From Microbacterium sp. MF43 (lineage in GTDB: Bacteria > Actinomycetota > Actinomycetes > Actinomycetales > Microbacteriaceae): DNA of 64,000 nt. Below the pieces are notes generated by a model, which was not told the DNA's origin, ran no database searches, and was given only the letters and a program-made list of their open reading frames with translations. Of this stretch, positions 26,167 through 35,256 are shown piece after piece. Both the position numbers and the translations under genes were made by a program. The stretch covers positions 682,001 to 746,000 of the forward strand of contig NZ_JABBDY010000001.1 of assembly GCF_012847295.1 (NCBI RefSeq), in the 5' to 3' direction. The number at the start of each line of letters is the position of its first letter. Within the stretch, counting starts at the first letter, position 1.

Positions 26167-27480
26167 GTGAACGACGGCGGTGCGGCCGCGCTCCCGCTGG
26201 GCGCGGTGCGCGTGGGTGAGGGCGGTGCCATCACCGGCGTGAACACATGGTTCGCGGACTGGATCGGCTCGCCGGCGGACGAGTTCGTCGGCCATACGAT
26301 CAGCGAGTACCTCATCCATCCCGACGAGGATCTGCTGCCCGCGATCGGGCCGGGGCCGTGGATGATGGTCAACGCGCGGAAGCGGAGCCGTGCGGCGATG
26401 GTGACCCGCGTTCACGAGCAGGGCGAGGAGGTCTTCCTGATCGCGGACGCCTCAGAGCGCTGGCGGGCGCTGGTCGAGCTGCGTCAGCAGTACTCGCTCG
26501 CCGAACGCACGCGGACGCGCCTGCAGCTCGTGATGGACTCCGCCGTCGCCTTCGCGACGGCTGCCACCGAGGAACAGCTCGCGGAGATCCTCGCGGACAG
26601 CACGGCGCGGGCGTACCGTGCGGAGCAGTCCACCGTTCTGCTCCATGAGCCCGACGGCCTGAGCATCGTCGCCGCTGGTGAGGATCCCTTCGGCGGGCGT
26701 GTGGACCCCGACACGCTGATCGGCCTCGTGAGCGCCCCTCGGCGGACCCTCAAGGTGACCGCACCGGCCCGGGCGGAGCGGTTGGCGCCGGGGCTCGGCG
26801 CCGCGATGGAGGCCGCCGGAATTCACGCGTTCATCGCCGCGCCCCTGCACCACGAGGAGATCGACTTCGGCGCGTTCGTGAGCTGGTTCCATCACGACCG
26901 GATGTTCGACGAAGAGGCCTCGCCGCTGGCCGAGGCGCTCGCGGGCCAGGCGGCCCAGGCCCTCGCGACTCTGCGACTGCAGGCTCGGCTCGCGCACGCC
27001 GCCACTCACGACGAGGTCACGGGGCTGCCCAACCGCCGTCATCTCGAGGCGGCGATGAGCCGGTTCATGGGCACCACCGGGTGCGCGGCGCTGTTCATCG
27101 ATCTCGACGGCTTCAAGAGCGTGAACGATCGCCTCGGGCATCAGGCGGGGGATCGGATGCTGCGCGACGCGGGCCGTCGCCTGTTGAGCGCCGTGCGCGC
27201 CGACGATATCGTCGCGCGCTACGGCGGCGACGAGTTCGTGGTCGCGTGCGAGGTGCCCGACCCGACCGTCGCGATGGAGATCGCCGAGCGCATCCTCGAG
27301 GTGCTTCGCGGCGACCCCGCGCATCCGCTCACAGAGCAGCCGTTGAAAGCGAGCATCGGCGTCGCCCTCGCGCCACCGGGGAGCAAGCTGCTGTCGGAGC
27401 AGCTCATCCGCCGCGCCGACCTGGCGATGTACCGGGCCAAGACCGCCGGCGGCGACCGGATCGTGCTGGCCGACGCCTGA
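26167..27480 (+). CDS. Sensor diguanylate cyclase (PAS-like, GAF and GGDEF domains)
   Basis: 437 aa from GTG 26167, which has GAGGGAGG 5 nt upstream. The N-terminal 110 residues look PAS-like (GAVRVGEGGAITGVNTWFAD), the middle is a GAF domain (about 125-275), and the C-terminus is GGDEF with the intact motif RYGGDEF and I-site RADD. It resembles the neighbouring cyclase in domain order but is divergent in sequence. It is transcribed divergently from the RsbQ-like operon, so the two cyclases may respond to the same regulator. Confidence 0.9.
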   Translation: MNDGGAAALPLGAVRVGEGGAITGVNTWFADWIGSPADEFVGHTISEYLIHPDEDLLPAIGPGPWMMVNARKRSRAAMVTRVHEQGEEVFLIADASERWRALVELRQQYSLAERTRTRLQLVMDSAVAFATAATEEQLAEILADSTARAYRAEQSTVLLHEPDGLSIVAAGEDPFGGRVDPDTLIGLVSAPRRTLKVTAPARAERLAPGLGAAMEAAGIHAFIAAPLHHEEIDFGAFVSWFHHDRMFDEEASPLAEALAGQAAQALATLRLQARLAHAATHDEVTGLPNRRHLEAAMSRFMGTTGCAALFIDLDGFKSVNDRLGHQAGDRMLRDAGRRLLSAVRADDIVARYGGDEFVVACEVPDPTVAMEIAERILEVLRGDPAHPLTEQPLKASIGVALAPPGSKLLSEQLIRRADLAMYRAKTAGGDRIVLADA

Positions 27481-27522
27481 CCGGCGCTTGCCCCGCGGCA
27501 GATCGTCGCCCACAGTGGACCG

Positions 27523-28503
27523 GTGGGCACGGTACGCGCGGAGATCGCGGCGCTTCGCACGCTGGCGCTCGCCGCGCTCCGTCGCTACCCGCTGCCCGAC
27601 GGGCGGCTCACTTTCGTGACCCACGGCGAGAACACGACGTTCCGCCACGAGAGTGACGCGGGGAGGTTCCTGGTCCGGGTCCACCGGCCGCAGCGACACG
27701 GACGGAACTCCGATACGCGCGCATCCATCGAATCCGAGATCGCGTGGATGCGGGCGATCCGCGCCGACACCGATCTCGAGGTTCCCGAAGCGCTCGAGGC
27801 TCTCGACGGCGGCGTGGTCGTCGAGGCCTCCGTCGCCGGCCGCACGCGGGCGGTGTCGGTGCTGAGGTGGATGGAGGGGCGGATTCACGAGGCATCCGCT
27901 CGCCCTGTCCATCTGCGCCGGCTGGGCGGGGCGATGGCGGTGCTCCACGACCACGCTGACGGCTGGAGGCCGCCGCAGGGGTTCACGCGCATCCGCTGGG
28001 ATCACGAGGCGTTCTTCGGCGATGTGATGGTGTACGGCGGCCTCAGGGCGGCGGAGTGCTGGCAGTTGCTGCCGCGGGAGCTGCGCGGCCGGTTCGACGC
28101 GGTGGGCGAGCGGATGGCCGGCATCATGACGCGCGACCAGGAGACCGGGCTCATCCACGCCGACCTGCACCTGGGGAACGCGGTCTTCGCCGACGGCCAG
28201 GTGAAGCTCATCGACTTCGACGACTGCGGCACCGGGCCGCGCCTGTACGACCTCGCCGTGGCCGTGTGGGAGCTTCGCGACGAACCGGAGTACGAAGGAT
28301 GCCTCGCCGCCCTGCTCGACGGGTATCGCGAGGTCCGCGGGATCGACGCCACCCACCTCGACGACTACATCGCCCTGCGCCAGGTCGCTTTCGACCTCTG
28401 GTACACCGGCACGGCGCAGCAGAATCCACGCTTCGCCGCGAGACTCGACAAGGTCCACGCATGGTCGATCGACATTCTCGATCTCGTCGAGCGGCGGTCC
28501 TGA
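27523..28503 (+). CDS. Phosphotransferase-family kinase (APH/choline kinase fold)
   Basis: 326 aa from GTG 27523. The kinase-like fold is shown by the nucleotide-binding strand LTFVTHGENTTFRH, the catalytic loop GLIHADLHLGN and the metal motif LIDFDDCG. Family members phosphorylate small molecules such as homoserine, choline, hygromycin or aminoglycosides. The sequence alone does not choose between them; homoserine-kinase-II-like enzymes have a similar length. It follows the second cyclase by 42 nt on the same strand and may share its transcript. Confidence 0.82.
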   Translation: MGTVRAEIAALRTLALAALRRYPLPDGRLTFVTHGENTTFRHESDAGRFLVRVHRPQRHGRNSDTRASIESEIAWMRAIRADTDLEVPEALEALDGGVVVEASVAGRTRAVSVLRWMEGRIHEASARPVHLRRLGGAMAVLHDHADGWRPPQGFTRIRWDHEAFFGDVMVYGGLRAAECWQLLPRELRGRFDAVGERMAGIMTRDQETGLIHADLHLGNAVFADGQVKLIDFDDCGTGPRLYDLAVAVWELRDEPEYEGCLAALLDGYREVRGIDATHLDDYIALRQVAFDLWYTGTAQQNPRFAARLDKVHAWSIDILDLVERRS

Positions 28504-28541
28504 CAGCCCGGTTGCCGGCGTCGGCATCCGCCGGGAAACGA

Positions 28542-28575
28542 ATCGGCACCCGCCCCCGGAGGGGCGAGTGCCGAT
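28542..28575 (-). terminator. Terminator of cspA, shared with the convergent phosphotransferase gene
   Basis: ATCGGCACCCGCCCC (28542-28556), loop CGGA, GGGGCGAGTGCCGAT (28561-28575). The one non-complementary position is C-A on the plus strand but G-U in minus-strand RNA, so the hairpin is best on the cspA side. Confidence 0.8.
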
Positions 28576-28591
28576 CGAGAACTGACGAGTG

Positions 28592-28795
28592 TCAGAGGGG
28601 GCGGATGTTCGCCGCCTGCATGCCCTTGGGGCCACGCTCAGCGTCGAATTCGACCTTCTGCTCCTCGCGGAGATCCTTGAAGCCGTCGCCGGCGATCGCG
28701 CTGAAGTGCGCGAAGAGATCAGCGGAGCCGTCGTCGGGTGCGATGAACCCGTAGCCCTTCTCCGAGTTGAACCATTTCACGGTGCCAGTGGCCAT
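28592..28795 (-). CDS. cspA: Cold shock protein, CspA family
   Basis: 67 aa, a complete cold shock domain that binds single-stranded RNA and DNA. RNP1 is KGYGFIAP and RNP2 is DLFAHFSAI; the start [14 protein letters not shown] is standard. A ribosome binding site GAAGGAAAG lies 6 nt before the ATG at 28793-28795. An open, coding-like frame continues upstream without a stop for another 100 codons, which is unusual for this family and is described separately. Confidence 0.97.
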   Translation of the reverse strand: MATGTVKWFNSEKGYGFIAPDDGSADLFAHFSAIAGDGFKDLREEQKVEFDAERGPKGMQAANIRPL

Positions 28796-29104
28796 CGTGT
28801 CTTTCCTTCTGTTTTTCGGGCCGCCGGAGCGACCGGGGGTGCCGTACCGAGAACTCCGGTGCGGACGATGCAGGGGCGCGGGCCGCGTGGGCGGGGCCGA
28901 GCCGAGATGGGAGGTCTCCACCGCCGCGCGAGCGGCGAAAGAGGTGTCGTGCAGGCCGAGGTCGGCGCCCTGCGCGCTGTGCGCGTGGGAACCCTCGTGA
29001 GTTACCTCGATGAACCCGGCGAACTCGCCGAGCATGGTGGCCACGAAGACATCATCGTCGGCCTGTCGCCAGTCGAGCGAGAAGCCCGAGGTGGGGGAGT
29101 GCAT
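28796..29104 (-). other. Coding-like segment in frame with and upstream of cspA (possible N-terminal extension or fused gene remnant)
   Basis: From ATG 29104 (or TTG 29113) a frame reads [20 protein letters not shown], later [17 protein letters not shown] and [11 protein letters not shown], with strong G/C third positions, as in real genes here. The last 35 codons before the cspA ATG are Pro/Arg-rich with relaxed third positions and contain no stop. Translation would give a 170-residue CspA with an extra domain. More likely it is a small conserved protein whose stop was lost, or a remnant. No clear ribosome binding site precedes it. Confidence 0.45.
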
Positions 29105-29121
29105 GTGATCCAAGCTGTCGC

Positions 29122-29138
29122 CGAGAGACGGTCTCTCG
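29122..29138. promoter_or_regulatory. 17-bp palindrome upstream of the cspA extension
   Basis: CGAGAGAC, G, GTCTCTCG, perfect. It sits 9-25 nt upstream of the possible TTG start at 29113, where an operator or leader hairpin would act on minus-strand transcription. Confidence 0.45.
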
Positions 29139-29365
29139 TGCGTGTGAAGGGCGGGTGATCAGACACCGCCGGGTGCGGAACATCGCGAGCGTCGAAGTGC
29201 GGGGCTCTCCACGGTGAGGCCGAGAGGATGACGCGTCGTACCCGTGAACGGGCGGATGGAACTCGATTGAGTCACCCTCACGCTATCACCTCAACCTGTG
29301 CGTCGGGTCCGAGCGGTGCGAATCCGTTGCTCCGGAGCGCCGGCCCGGCCCCTGCTGCGAGCGTG

Positions 29366-29399
29366 CGGGTGCCGCCGTGCTCGCCCACGGCGGCACCCG
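29366..29399. other. Orphan 14-bp perfect hairpin in the cspA upstream region
   Basis: CGGGTGCCGCCGTG (29366-29379), 6-nt loop, CACGGCGGCACCCG (29386-29399). No gene ends on either side: cspA and its extension are transcribed away from it, and the next plus-strand gene starts at 29574. It may terminate an unannotated small RNA. I see no other feature in 29139-29498. Confidence 0.5.
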
Positions 29400-29573
29400 T
29401 GCGAAGGATCCTAACCATGGTTGGACCAATCGGGGGAGGTGCAGGACGCAGACGGCCGGCGCAGTTCATATCGCGAACACCATGCGGTCTCGCCCTCGGT
29501 CGTCGAGCGAGCGAAGGGACGCGAAACGCGTCGCCCCCCGAACGCGCCCATCACGCGTGAGACGATGCATCGG

Positions 29574-30389
29574 ATGGACAACAGCACCCTCGCCGAACTG
29601 CGTGCGCTTCAGGCGCGCGTGTACGGGCCCGAAGCCGACATCGCCGCAGATCCCGGAGCGCTCGAGCGTCTGGAAGAGCTGGAGGGCTTGCTCGGCGCAC
29701 CGGCCGCCGCGCAGACGGCGAGCGAGACCCCTCCCGCTGTCGCCGATCCGCGTGTGGCGGTGGCGGCCGCTGCTGCACCCGTCCCGCGTGACGTACCTCT
29801 CGCGTCGGTCGCCCCTTCCAGTCCGCCTGAGCCTGTCGCGCACGAGCCGGCCCCGACCGAGAGCGCTCCGGTCGAACCGGCCCCGAGACAGCTCAGGTCG
29901 CGGTGGCTGAAGCTGTGGTGGGCCCTGTCGCTCGTGGCCGCTGCCGGCCTGGCCGCCGGTGCGACCTACGGGCTGATGCGCGTGGCCCCGATCTCGGTGT
30001 CGAACGGTGCCCCGCAGGTCGCGACGCTCGAGCCGGTCGCGTTGCCGGACATTCCCAGCGGCTGGTACGGGGTCGGCCCGAGTTCGACCGCGTGGGAGTT
30101 CTACGGCATGACGCTGTTCGAGACGAGCTTCGCGATGACCGGCACGGGTCAGGAGTGCTTCACGATCGTCCGGACCGATTCGCTTCCCGAGCCCGATGCC
30201 GATCCGAACAGCTGGTCGTACAACGGCCCGATGTACTCCGCGTGTCGCGTCGGCAGCTTCCCTGCAACTCTGGAGATGCCGGTCGATGCGAGCGCGCCCG
30301 CGGAGCTGACCGCGCAGTTCCCCAAGGGCGGCGCACTCCAATTCGTGCGCGACGGCGACCGCCTGGGAGTGTTCCACGACCGAGGGTGA
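29574..30389 (+). CDS. Single-pass membrane protein of unknown function
   Basis: 271 aa from ATG 29574; an in-frame ATG at 29565 is the alternative. The N-terminal 110 residues are cytoplasmic, acidic and Pro/Ala-rich, beginning MDNSTLAELRALQARVYGPE. One membrane segment follows (LWWALSLVAAAGLAAGATYG), then an extracytoplasmic domain of about 130 residues with two cysteines (QECFTIV and YSACRVG) that could form a disulfide. I do not recognise the family. It stands alone, with a fragment of the dispersed palindromic element upstream. Confidence 0.75.
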   Translation: MDNSTLAELRALQARVYGPEADIAADPGALERLEELEGLLGAPAAAQTASETPPAVADPRVAVAAAAAPVPRDVPLASVAPSSPPEPVAHEPAPTESAPVEPAPRQLRSRWLKLWWALSLVAAAGLAAGATYGLMRVAPISVSNGAPQVATLEPVALPDIPSGWYGVGPSSTAWEFYGMTLFETSFAMTGTGQECFTIVRTDSLPEPDADPNSWSYNGPMYSACRVGSFPATLEMPVDASAPAELTAQFPKGGALQFVRDGDRLGVFHDRG

Positions 30390-30455
30390 GTCGCACGGTA
30401 TCGATCAGGCGGACGGGAGCGCGGCGCCGAAGGCGGCCGGTTCGACCGGGGGCCG

Positions 30456-30620
30456 CTATTCCTTGGGACGGCGGGCGCGTTGCCGGATGAGTCCGAAGAT
30501 GAGCGTGCCGACGAACAGCACGATCCCGATGAGCGCGAGCCACAACAGGCCCTCGAAAGCGAAACCCACGATCGACAGCACCACCCAGGCGACGAGCAAG
30601 ATGATGAGGACTGTCCACAT
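30456..30620 (-). CDS. Small two-segment membrane protein
   Basis: 54 aa beginning MWTVLIILLVAWVVLSIVGF. Two hydrophobic stretches are separated by a short turn (FEGLLWLA), and the tail is basic (RQRARRPKE). It resembles the short lmo0937-like hydrophobic proteins common in Gram-positive bacteria, of unknown role. The ATG at 30618-30620 is the natural start; the upstream frame runs into the tRNA. It lies just downstream of the tRNA-Arg gene on the same strand. Confidence 0.6.
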   Translation of the reverse strand: MWTVLIILLVAWVVLSIVGFAFEGLLWLALIGIVLFVGTLIFGLIRQRARRPKE

Positions 30621-30686
30621 GCTGCTCACCGTACGCTCGTTCGCGGGCGAGGGACAGATCACGCTCCCGGCGAGGTGCGGAACCGG

Positions 30687-30761
30687 TGGCGCCCCTGGAG
30701 GGACTCGAACCCCCAACCGTTTCCTTAGGACGGAACTGCTCTTCCATTGAGCTACAGAGGC
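30687..30761 (-). tRNA. tRNA-Arg (anticodon CCT)
   Basis: The minus strand folds into a complete cloverleaf: acceptor GCCTCTG with CAGGGGC, D-arm GCTCAATGGAAGAGC, anticodon loop GTCCTAA with CCT at positions 34-36, and T-arm GGGGGTTCGAGTCCCTCC. The 3' CCA is encoded (30687-30689). It reads the rare codon AGG. Confidence 0.96.
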
Positions 30762-30818
30762 TGGCTCCGAAAGTCTACCCTCGCCGCGACGTGCCCTCGG
30801 AGGAGTAGCGTCGGCGTC

Positions 30819-31637
30819 ATGGACCTTGGGAGGGGTGCGGCATCCGCCATCGTCGTGGTCGCGGCGGCGCTGGCCTTGACGGCGTGTGCGACGGGCGAGG
30901 CGGCGGTCACCCTGCCGCCTGAGGGCGCTGGCCCCGACTACCAGCTCGGCGAGTCGTATCCGCCGCCCGAGGGCGTCGGCATCGTCGTGCGCGATCGAAC
31001 CTCGCCGCCGCCCGAGGATGTGTACTCGATCTGCTACATCAACGCGTTCCAGACGCAGCCCGGCGAGCTCCAGGACTGGCCGGACGAGCTGATCCTCGCC
31101 GGCGAGGACGGCGAGCCCGTCTTCGACCCCGAGTGGCCCGATGAGGCGCTGCTCGACACCTCCACCGACGACAGACGCGAGGCCATCGTCGAGATCGTCG
31201 CGCCCTGGATCCAGCAGTGCGCCGGTGCCGGGTTCGATGCCGTCGAGTTCGACAATCTCGACTCGTATGCTCGCAGCGACGGCGCGCTCACCCTCGACGG
31301 CAACATCGAACTCGCCGAGGAGCTCGTCGAGACAGCGCACGAGGCCGGCCTCGCGGCGGCACAGAAGAACGCCGCCGAAGATGCCGAGGTGCTCCACGAT
31401 GAAGCCGAGTTCGACTTCGCCATCGTCGAGGAATGCGTGGCGTTCGATGAGTGCGACGCGTACGAAGAGGTCTACGACGACCGCGTCATCGCGATCGAGT
31501 ACTCCGATGCGGCGGATTCGTCCTTCCAGGACGCGTGTCGCGAGGGTGGGATGCCTGAGTCCGCCGTGCTGCGCGACCGAGACCTCGGCGCGCCCGGCGA
31601 CCCGGGCTATGTGTTCGAGCTGTGCCCCGACGACTGA
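30819..31637 (+). CDS. GH114-type lipoprotein (endo-alpha-1,4-polygalactosaminidase family)
   Basis: 272 aa. The lipobox LTAC ends the signal peptide near residue 26. The rest matches the GH114 TIM-barrel family: YSICYINAFQTQPGELQDWP near the start of the barrel, the acidic FDAVEFDNLDSY motif with likely catalytic acids, and EECVAFDEC later. Members cleave galactosaminogalactan-type polymers, so it may act on an exopolysaccharide. A TAGCGT box at 30806-30811, 7 nt before the ATG, suggests a leaderless mRNA. Confidence 0.85.
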   Translation: MDLGRGAASAIVVVAAALALTACATGEAAVTLPPEGAGPDYQLGESYPPPEGVGIVVRDRTSPPPEDVYSICYINAFQTQPGELQDWPDELILAGEDGEPVFDPEWPDEALLDTSTDDRREAIVEIVAPWIQQCAGAGFDAVEFDNLDSYARSDGALTLDGNIELAEELVETAHEAGLAAAQKNAAEDAEVLHDEAEFDFAIVEECVAFDECDAYEEVYDDRVIAIEYSDAADSSFQDACREGGMPESAVLRDRDLGAPGDPGYVFELCPDD

Positions 31638-31655
31638 GGGGCTGACGTGCCTCGG

Positions 31656-31677
31656 CCCCGGCGCCGGAGCGCCGGGG
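31656..31677. terminator. Terminator between GH114 and HesB-like genes
   Basis: CCCCGGCGC (31656-31664), loop CGGA, GCGCCGGGG (31669-31677), a perfect 9-bp stem between convergent genes. Confidence 0.7.
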
Positions 31678-31692
31678 CGGGGCATCCGTCTC

Positions 31693-31974
31693 CTACTGCT
31701 GCAGGCCGATCGCGAAGCGCACGGAGCCGTCCTGCGCCAGCTCGGCGTCGAGCACGCGGTCGTCCAGGGCCGCGGCGGCCCCCTCGTCGAGGAATACCCG
31801 CGCGCCGTCGGTCACGACGATCGTGTCGCGCGGCTCGGGATCGGGGGCGACGCTGAGCTCGAGTCCCTGGTCGCTGCCGGTGTCTGCGATCCGCACGCCT
31901 CCATCCCCGGCCTCGGGAACTCGCGCGATGATCTGCTTGACCGCCTCTGCGGCGGTCTGGGTCATCGTCATCAT
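31693..31974 (-). CDS. HesB/IscA-like protein without cysteines
   Basis: 93 aa with the HesB/IscA fold pattern (TAAEAVKQIIARV, GVRIADTGSD, VFLDEGAAAALDD). A-type iron-sulfur carriers have three conserved cysteines; this protein has none, so it cannot hold a cluster in the usual way. Actinobacteria often carry such degenerate members, of unknown role. The ATG at 31972-31974 follows GGAAGGAG. It is divergent from pntA. Confidence 0.8.
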   Translation of the reverse strand: MMTMTQTAAEAVKQIIARVPEAGDGGVRIADTGSDQGLELSVAPDPEPRDTIVVTDGARVFLDEGAAAALDDRVLDAELAQDGSVRFAIGLQQ

Positions 31975-32126
31975 GATCCTGCTCCTTCCGTAGCGGACTG
32001 GAACCGGCCACGATTCCGAGATCCGAGATCGATCTCAAGGAATGAGCGCCATTCGGAGGCGATTCCCACGTTCCGGGCCCGCTTCTGCCAGGGTGGAGGC
32101 GTCTCGCACCAGACCCAGAGGATCGC

Positions 32127-33674
32127 ATGACCCGCATTGGCATCGTCGCCGAGAAGCCCGGAGAGAACCGGGTCTCCGCGACTCCTACGACCGTTCCCAA
32201 GCTGATCGCCCTCGGTTACGAGGTGGTGGTCGAATCCGGCGCCGGCGCCGCGTCGTCCTTTCCCGATTCCGCGTACCGGGCGGCCGGGGCATCCGTCGTC
32301 GACGGCGCCACCGCATGGGGCTCGCCCATCATCCTCAAGGTCAACGCGCCGACACCGGGCGAGATCGGCCGCCTCGCCGATGGCGCCACGGTCGTCGCGA
32401 TGCTGAGCCCGGCACTTCGCCCCGACCTCGTCGAGGCGCTCGCGACCCGGGGGATCACCGCTATCGCGCTCGATGCCGTGCCGCGCATCTCGCGCGCGCA
32501 GTCGATGGACGTGCTCAGTTCGATGGCGAACATCTCGGGCTACCGCGCCGTCGTCGAGGCGGCGCATGAGTTCGGCCGCTTCTTCACGGGCCAGGTGACG
32601 GCGGCGGGCAAGGTGCCGCCGGCGAAGGTGCTCGTCGCGGGCGCCGGGGTCGCGGGTCTCGCCGCGATCGGCGCGGCGTCGAGCATGGGCGCGATCGTGC
32701 GCGCCACCGACCCTCGGCCCGAGGTCGCCGACCAGGTTGCGTCGATCGGGGGCGAGTATCTCGAGGTCGTGGTGCCTGACGAGCAGAAGCAGGTGTCGGC
32801 GGACGGCTATGCGAAGGCGACGAGCGAGGCGTACGACCGGCGTGCCGCGGAGATCTATTCGGAGCAGGCCGCCGACGTCGACATCATCATCACCACGGCG
32901 CTCATCCCGGGGCGCCCCGCTCCGCGCCTGATCACGGCAGCCGATGTCGCGAGCATGAAGCCCGGCAGCGTGATCGTCGACATGGCCGCGGCGCAGGGCG
33001 GGAATGTCGCGGGTTCGGTCGCGGGGGAGCGGGTCGTCACGGACAACGGGGTCGTCATCCTCGGCTACACGGACCTGCCCGGCCGGCTGCCTCAGCAGTC
33101 GTCCCAGCTCTTCGCGACGAACCTCGTCAACCTGCTCAAGCTCCTCACCCCCGGGAGGGACGGCGAGCTCGCGCTCGACTTCGATGACGTCGTGCAGCGC
33201 ACCGTCACCGTCGTGCGCGACGGCGCGGTGACCTGGCCCCCGCCTCCCGTGCAGGTCTCGGCCGCGCCGGCGAAGGCCGAGGCATCCGCCCCCGTCGTCG
33301 CGCCCGAGAAGAGGGCGATGTCCCGCGGCGCCAAGACTGGGCTCATCGTCGCCGGCATCGCGGTGCTCTTCGCGGTGTGCGCCTTCGCGCCACCGCCGCT
33401 TCCGCAGCACTTCCTCGTGCTCACGCTCGCGATCGTCGTCGGCTTCTACGTCATCGGGCACGTCGCCCACGCCCTGCACACGCCGCTCATGAGCGTGACG
33501 AATGCGATCTCGGGAATCATCGTCGTGGGCGCCATGGTGCAGATCACCGTGCCCGATCTGACGGTGCAGATCCTGGCCGCGATCGCCGTGCTGCTGGCGA
33601 GCATCAACATCTTCGGCGGCTTCGCCGTGACGCGGCGAATGCTCGCGATGTTCCAGAAGGGTGAGCCTCGATGA
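32127..33674 (+). CDS. pntA: NAD(P) transhydrogenase subunit alpha
   Basis: 515 aa: the NAD(H)-binding domain I (about 1-375; nucleotide fold [15 protein letters not shown] near 170) and the membrane domain II (about 395-515, four hydrophobic segments) on one polypeptide, as in E. coli PntA. Together with PntB it moves hydride between NADH and NADP+ in the membrane, driven by the proton gradient, and supplies NADPH. Its stop overlaps the pntB start (ATGA). Confidence 0.96.
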   Translation: MTRIGIVAEKPGENRVSATPTTVPKLIALGYEVVVESGAGAASSFPDSAYRAAGASVVDGATAWGSPIILKVNAPTPGEIGRLADGATVVAMLSPALRPDLVEALATRGITAIALDAVPRISRAQSMDVLSSMANISGYRAVVEAAHEFGRFFTGQVTAAGKVPPAKVLVAGAGVAGLAAIGAASSMGAIVRATDPRPEVADQVASIGGEYLEVVVPDEQKQVSADGYAKATSEAYDRRAAEIYSEQAADVDIIITTALIPGRPAPRLITAADVASMKPGSVIVDMAAAQGGNVAGSVAGERVVTDNGVVILGYTDLPGRLPQQSSQLFATNLVNLLKLLTPGRDGELALDFDDVVQRTVTVVRDGAVTWPPPPVQVSAAPAKAEASAPVVAPEKRAMSRGAKTGLIVAGIAVLFAVCAFAPPPLPQHFLVLTLAIVVGFYVIGHVAHALHTPLMSVTNAISGIIVVGAMVQITVPDLTVQILAAIAVLLASINIFGGFAVTRRMLAMFQKGEPR

Positions 33675-35086
33675 TCGCCGTCGCCGGCGCGGTCGCAGGC
33701 GCCGCCTACATCGTCGCCGCGCTGCTGTTCATCCTCAGCCTCGCGGGCCTCAGCAGACATGAGACCAGTCGCCGCGGCGTCACCTACGGCATCCTCGGCA
33801 TGACGATCGCCCTCGCCGCCACGGTGTGGCTGGTCGCCGCCGATGCCTGGAGCGACCCGCTGGCCAGCAACGGCCTGATCTGGCTCGTCGCCGCCGTGCT
33901 GATCGGCGGCGCGATCGGCCTGTGGCGTGCGCGGATCGTGGAGATGACCGGCATGCCGGAGCTCATCGCCCTGCTGCATTCCTTCGTCGGCCTGGCGGCG
34001 GTGCTGGTCGGCTGGAACGGCGCGCTCTACGACACCGGGCTGGAGGGCGCGCTCGCCGACATCCACCATGCGGAGGTGTTCATCGGCGTCTTCATCGGCG
34101 GCGTGACCTTCACCGGGTCGATCGTGGCGTTCCTGAAGCTGTCCGCCCGCATCTCGTCGAAGCCGCTCATGCTGCCGGGCAAGAACGTCCTCAACCTGGG
34201 CGCGCTCGTCGTGTTCGTGGGTCTCACGGTCTGGTACGTCATCACTCCCGAGCTGTGGCTGCTCATCGCCGTCACCGCGCTCGCGCTCGCCCTCGGATGG
34301 CACCTCGTCGCCTCGATCGGCGGCGGAGACATGCCCGTCGTCGTCTCGATGCTCAACAGCTACTCGGGCTGGGCCGCCGCCGCTGCAGGCTTCCTGCTGA
34401 ACAACGATCTCCTCATCGTCACCGGAGCGCTCGTCGGCTCGTCGGGTGCCTACCTGAGCTACATCATGTGCAGGGCCATGAACAGGTCGTTCCTCTCGGT
34501 CATCGCCGGCGGCTTCGGCATCGAGGCGCCGAGCGCGGCGGACGAGGAGTACGGCGAGCACCGTGAGGTCGACGCCGAGACCGCGGCCGACATGCTCTCG
34601 GGGGCGAGTTCCGTCGTCATCACGCCCGGCTACGGCATGGCGGTCGCGCAGGCGCAGCACGGCGTCGCCGACCTCGTGCTGAAGCTCCGTGAGCGAGGGG
34701 TGGACGTGCGCTTCGGCATCCACCCCGTCGCAGGTCGCCTGCCCGGTCACATGAACGTGCTGCTGGCCGAGGCGAAGGTGCCCTACGACATCGTGCTCGA
34801 GATGGACGAGATCAACGACGACCTCTCGCGGACCGATGTCGTGCTCGTGATCGGCGCGAACGACACCGTCAACCCCGCCGCCGCCGAAGACCCGTCGAGC
34901 CCGATCGCCGGCATGCCCGTTCTGCGCGTGTGGGAGGCGCGGAATGTCATCGTCTTCAAGCGCTCCATGGCATCCGGCTACGCGGGCGTGCAGAACCCGC
35001 TGTTCTACCGCGAGAACGCCCAGATGCTGTTCGGCGACGCCAAGGAGAGGGTCGACGACATTCTGGTTCACCTCTCACGGGTGTAG
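33671..35086 (+). CDS. pntB: NAD(P) transhydrogenase subunit beta
   Basis: 471 aa: an N-terminal membrane domain with about eight to nine segments (1-280) and the C-terminal NADP(H)-binding domain III ([20 protein letters not shown], then [20 protein letters not shown]). The conserved NADP-site [10 protein letters not shown] is present. It is translationally coupled to pntA by a 4-nt overlap and completes the proton-translocating transhydrogenase. Confidence 0.97.
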   Translation: MIAVAGAVAGAAYIVAALLFILSLAGLSRHETSRRGVTYGILGMTIALAATVWLVAADAWSDPLASNGLIWLVAAVLIGGAIGLWRARIVEMTGMPELIALLHSFVGLAAVLVGWNGALYDTGLEGALADIHHAEVFIGVFIGGVTFTGSIVAFLKLSARISSKPLMLPGKNVLNLGALVVFVGLTVWYVITPELWLLIAVTALALALGWHLVASIGGGDMPVVVSMLNSYSGWAAAAAGFLLNNDLLIVTGALVGSSGAYLSYIMCRAMNRSFLSVIAGGFGIEAPSAADEEYGEHREVDAETAADMLSGASSVVITPGYGMAVAQAQHGVADLVLKLRERGVDVRFGIHPVAGRLPGHMNVLLAEAKVPYDIVLEMDEINDDLSRTDVVLVIGANDTVNPAAAEDPSSPIAGMPVLRVWEARNVIVFKRSMASGYAGVQNPLFYRENAQMLFGDAKERVDDILVHLSRV

Positions 35087-35136
35087 TCCACGGGTCTGAC
35101 GGGTGTCGTCCCCGGCGGGCCGGCGCCGGCGCCTAG

Positions 35137-35190
35137 CTTCGATATCTTTCGAATTTCTGACTTGATGGATATCGTAAGAAATGGCAAAGT
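35137..35190 (+). promoter_or_regulatory. AT-rich promoter/operator region of the PL8 lyase gene
   Basis: A markedly AT-rich stretch with GATATC at 35140-35145 and again about 28 bp on, and TTCGAATTTC between them. Two related half-sites of opposite sense (GATATCTTTCG and CGATATCC read from the other strand) suggest an operator for substrate induction. The exact -35/-10 cannot be fixed by eye. Confidence 0.4.
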
Positions 35191-35256
35191 GACGGATGCG
35201 GGCGCGCGATGGAGCCGCCATCGTCCAGCGATCCCGCCACTCCACGGGGGTCTTCG

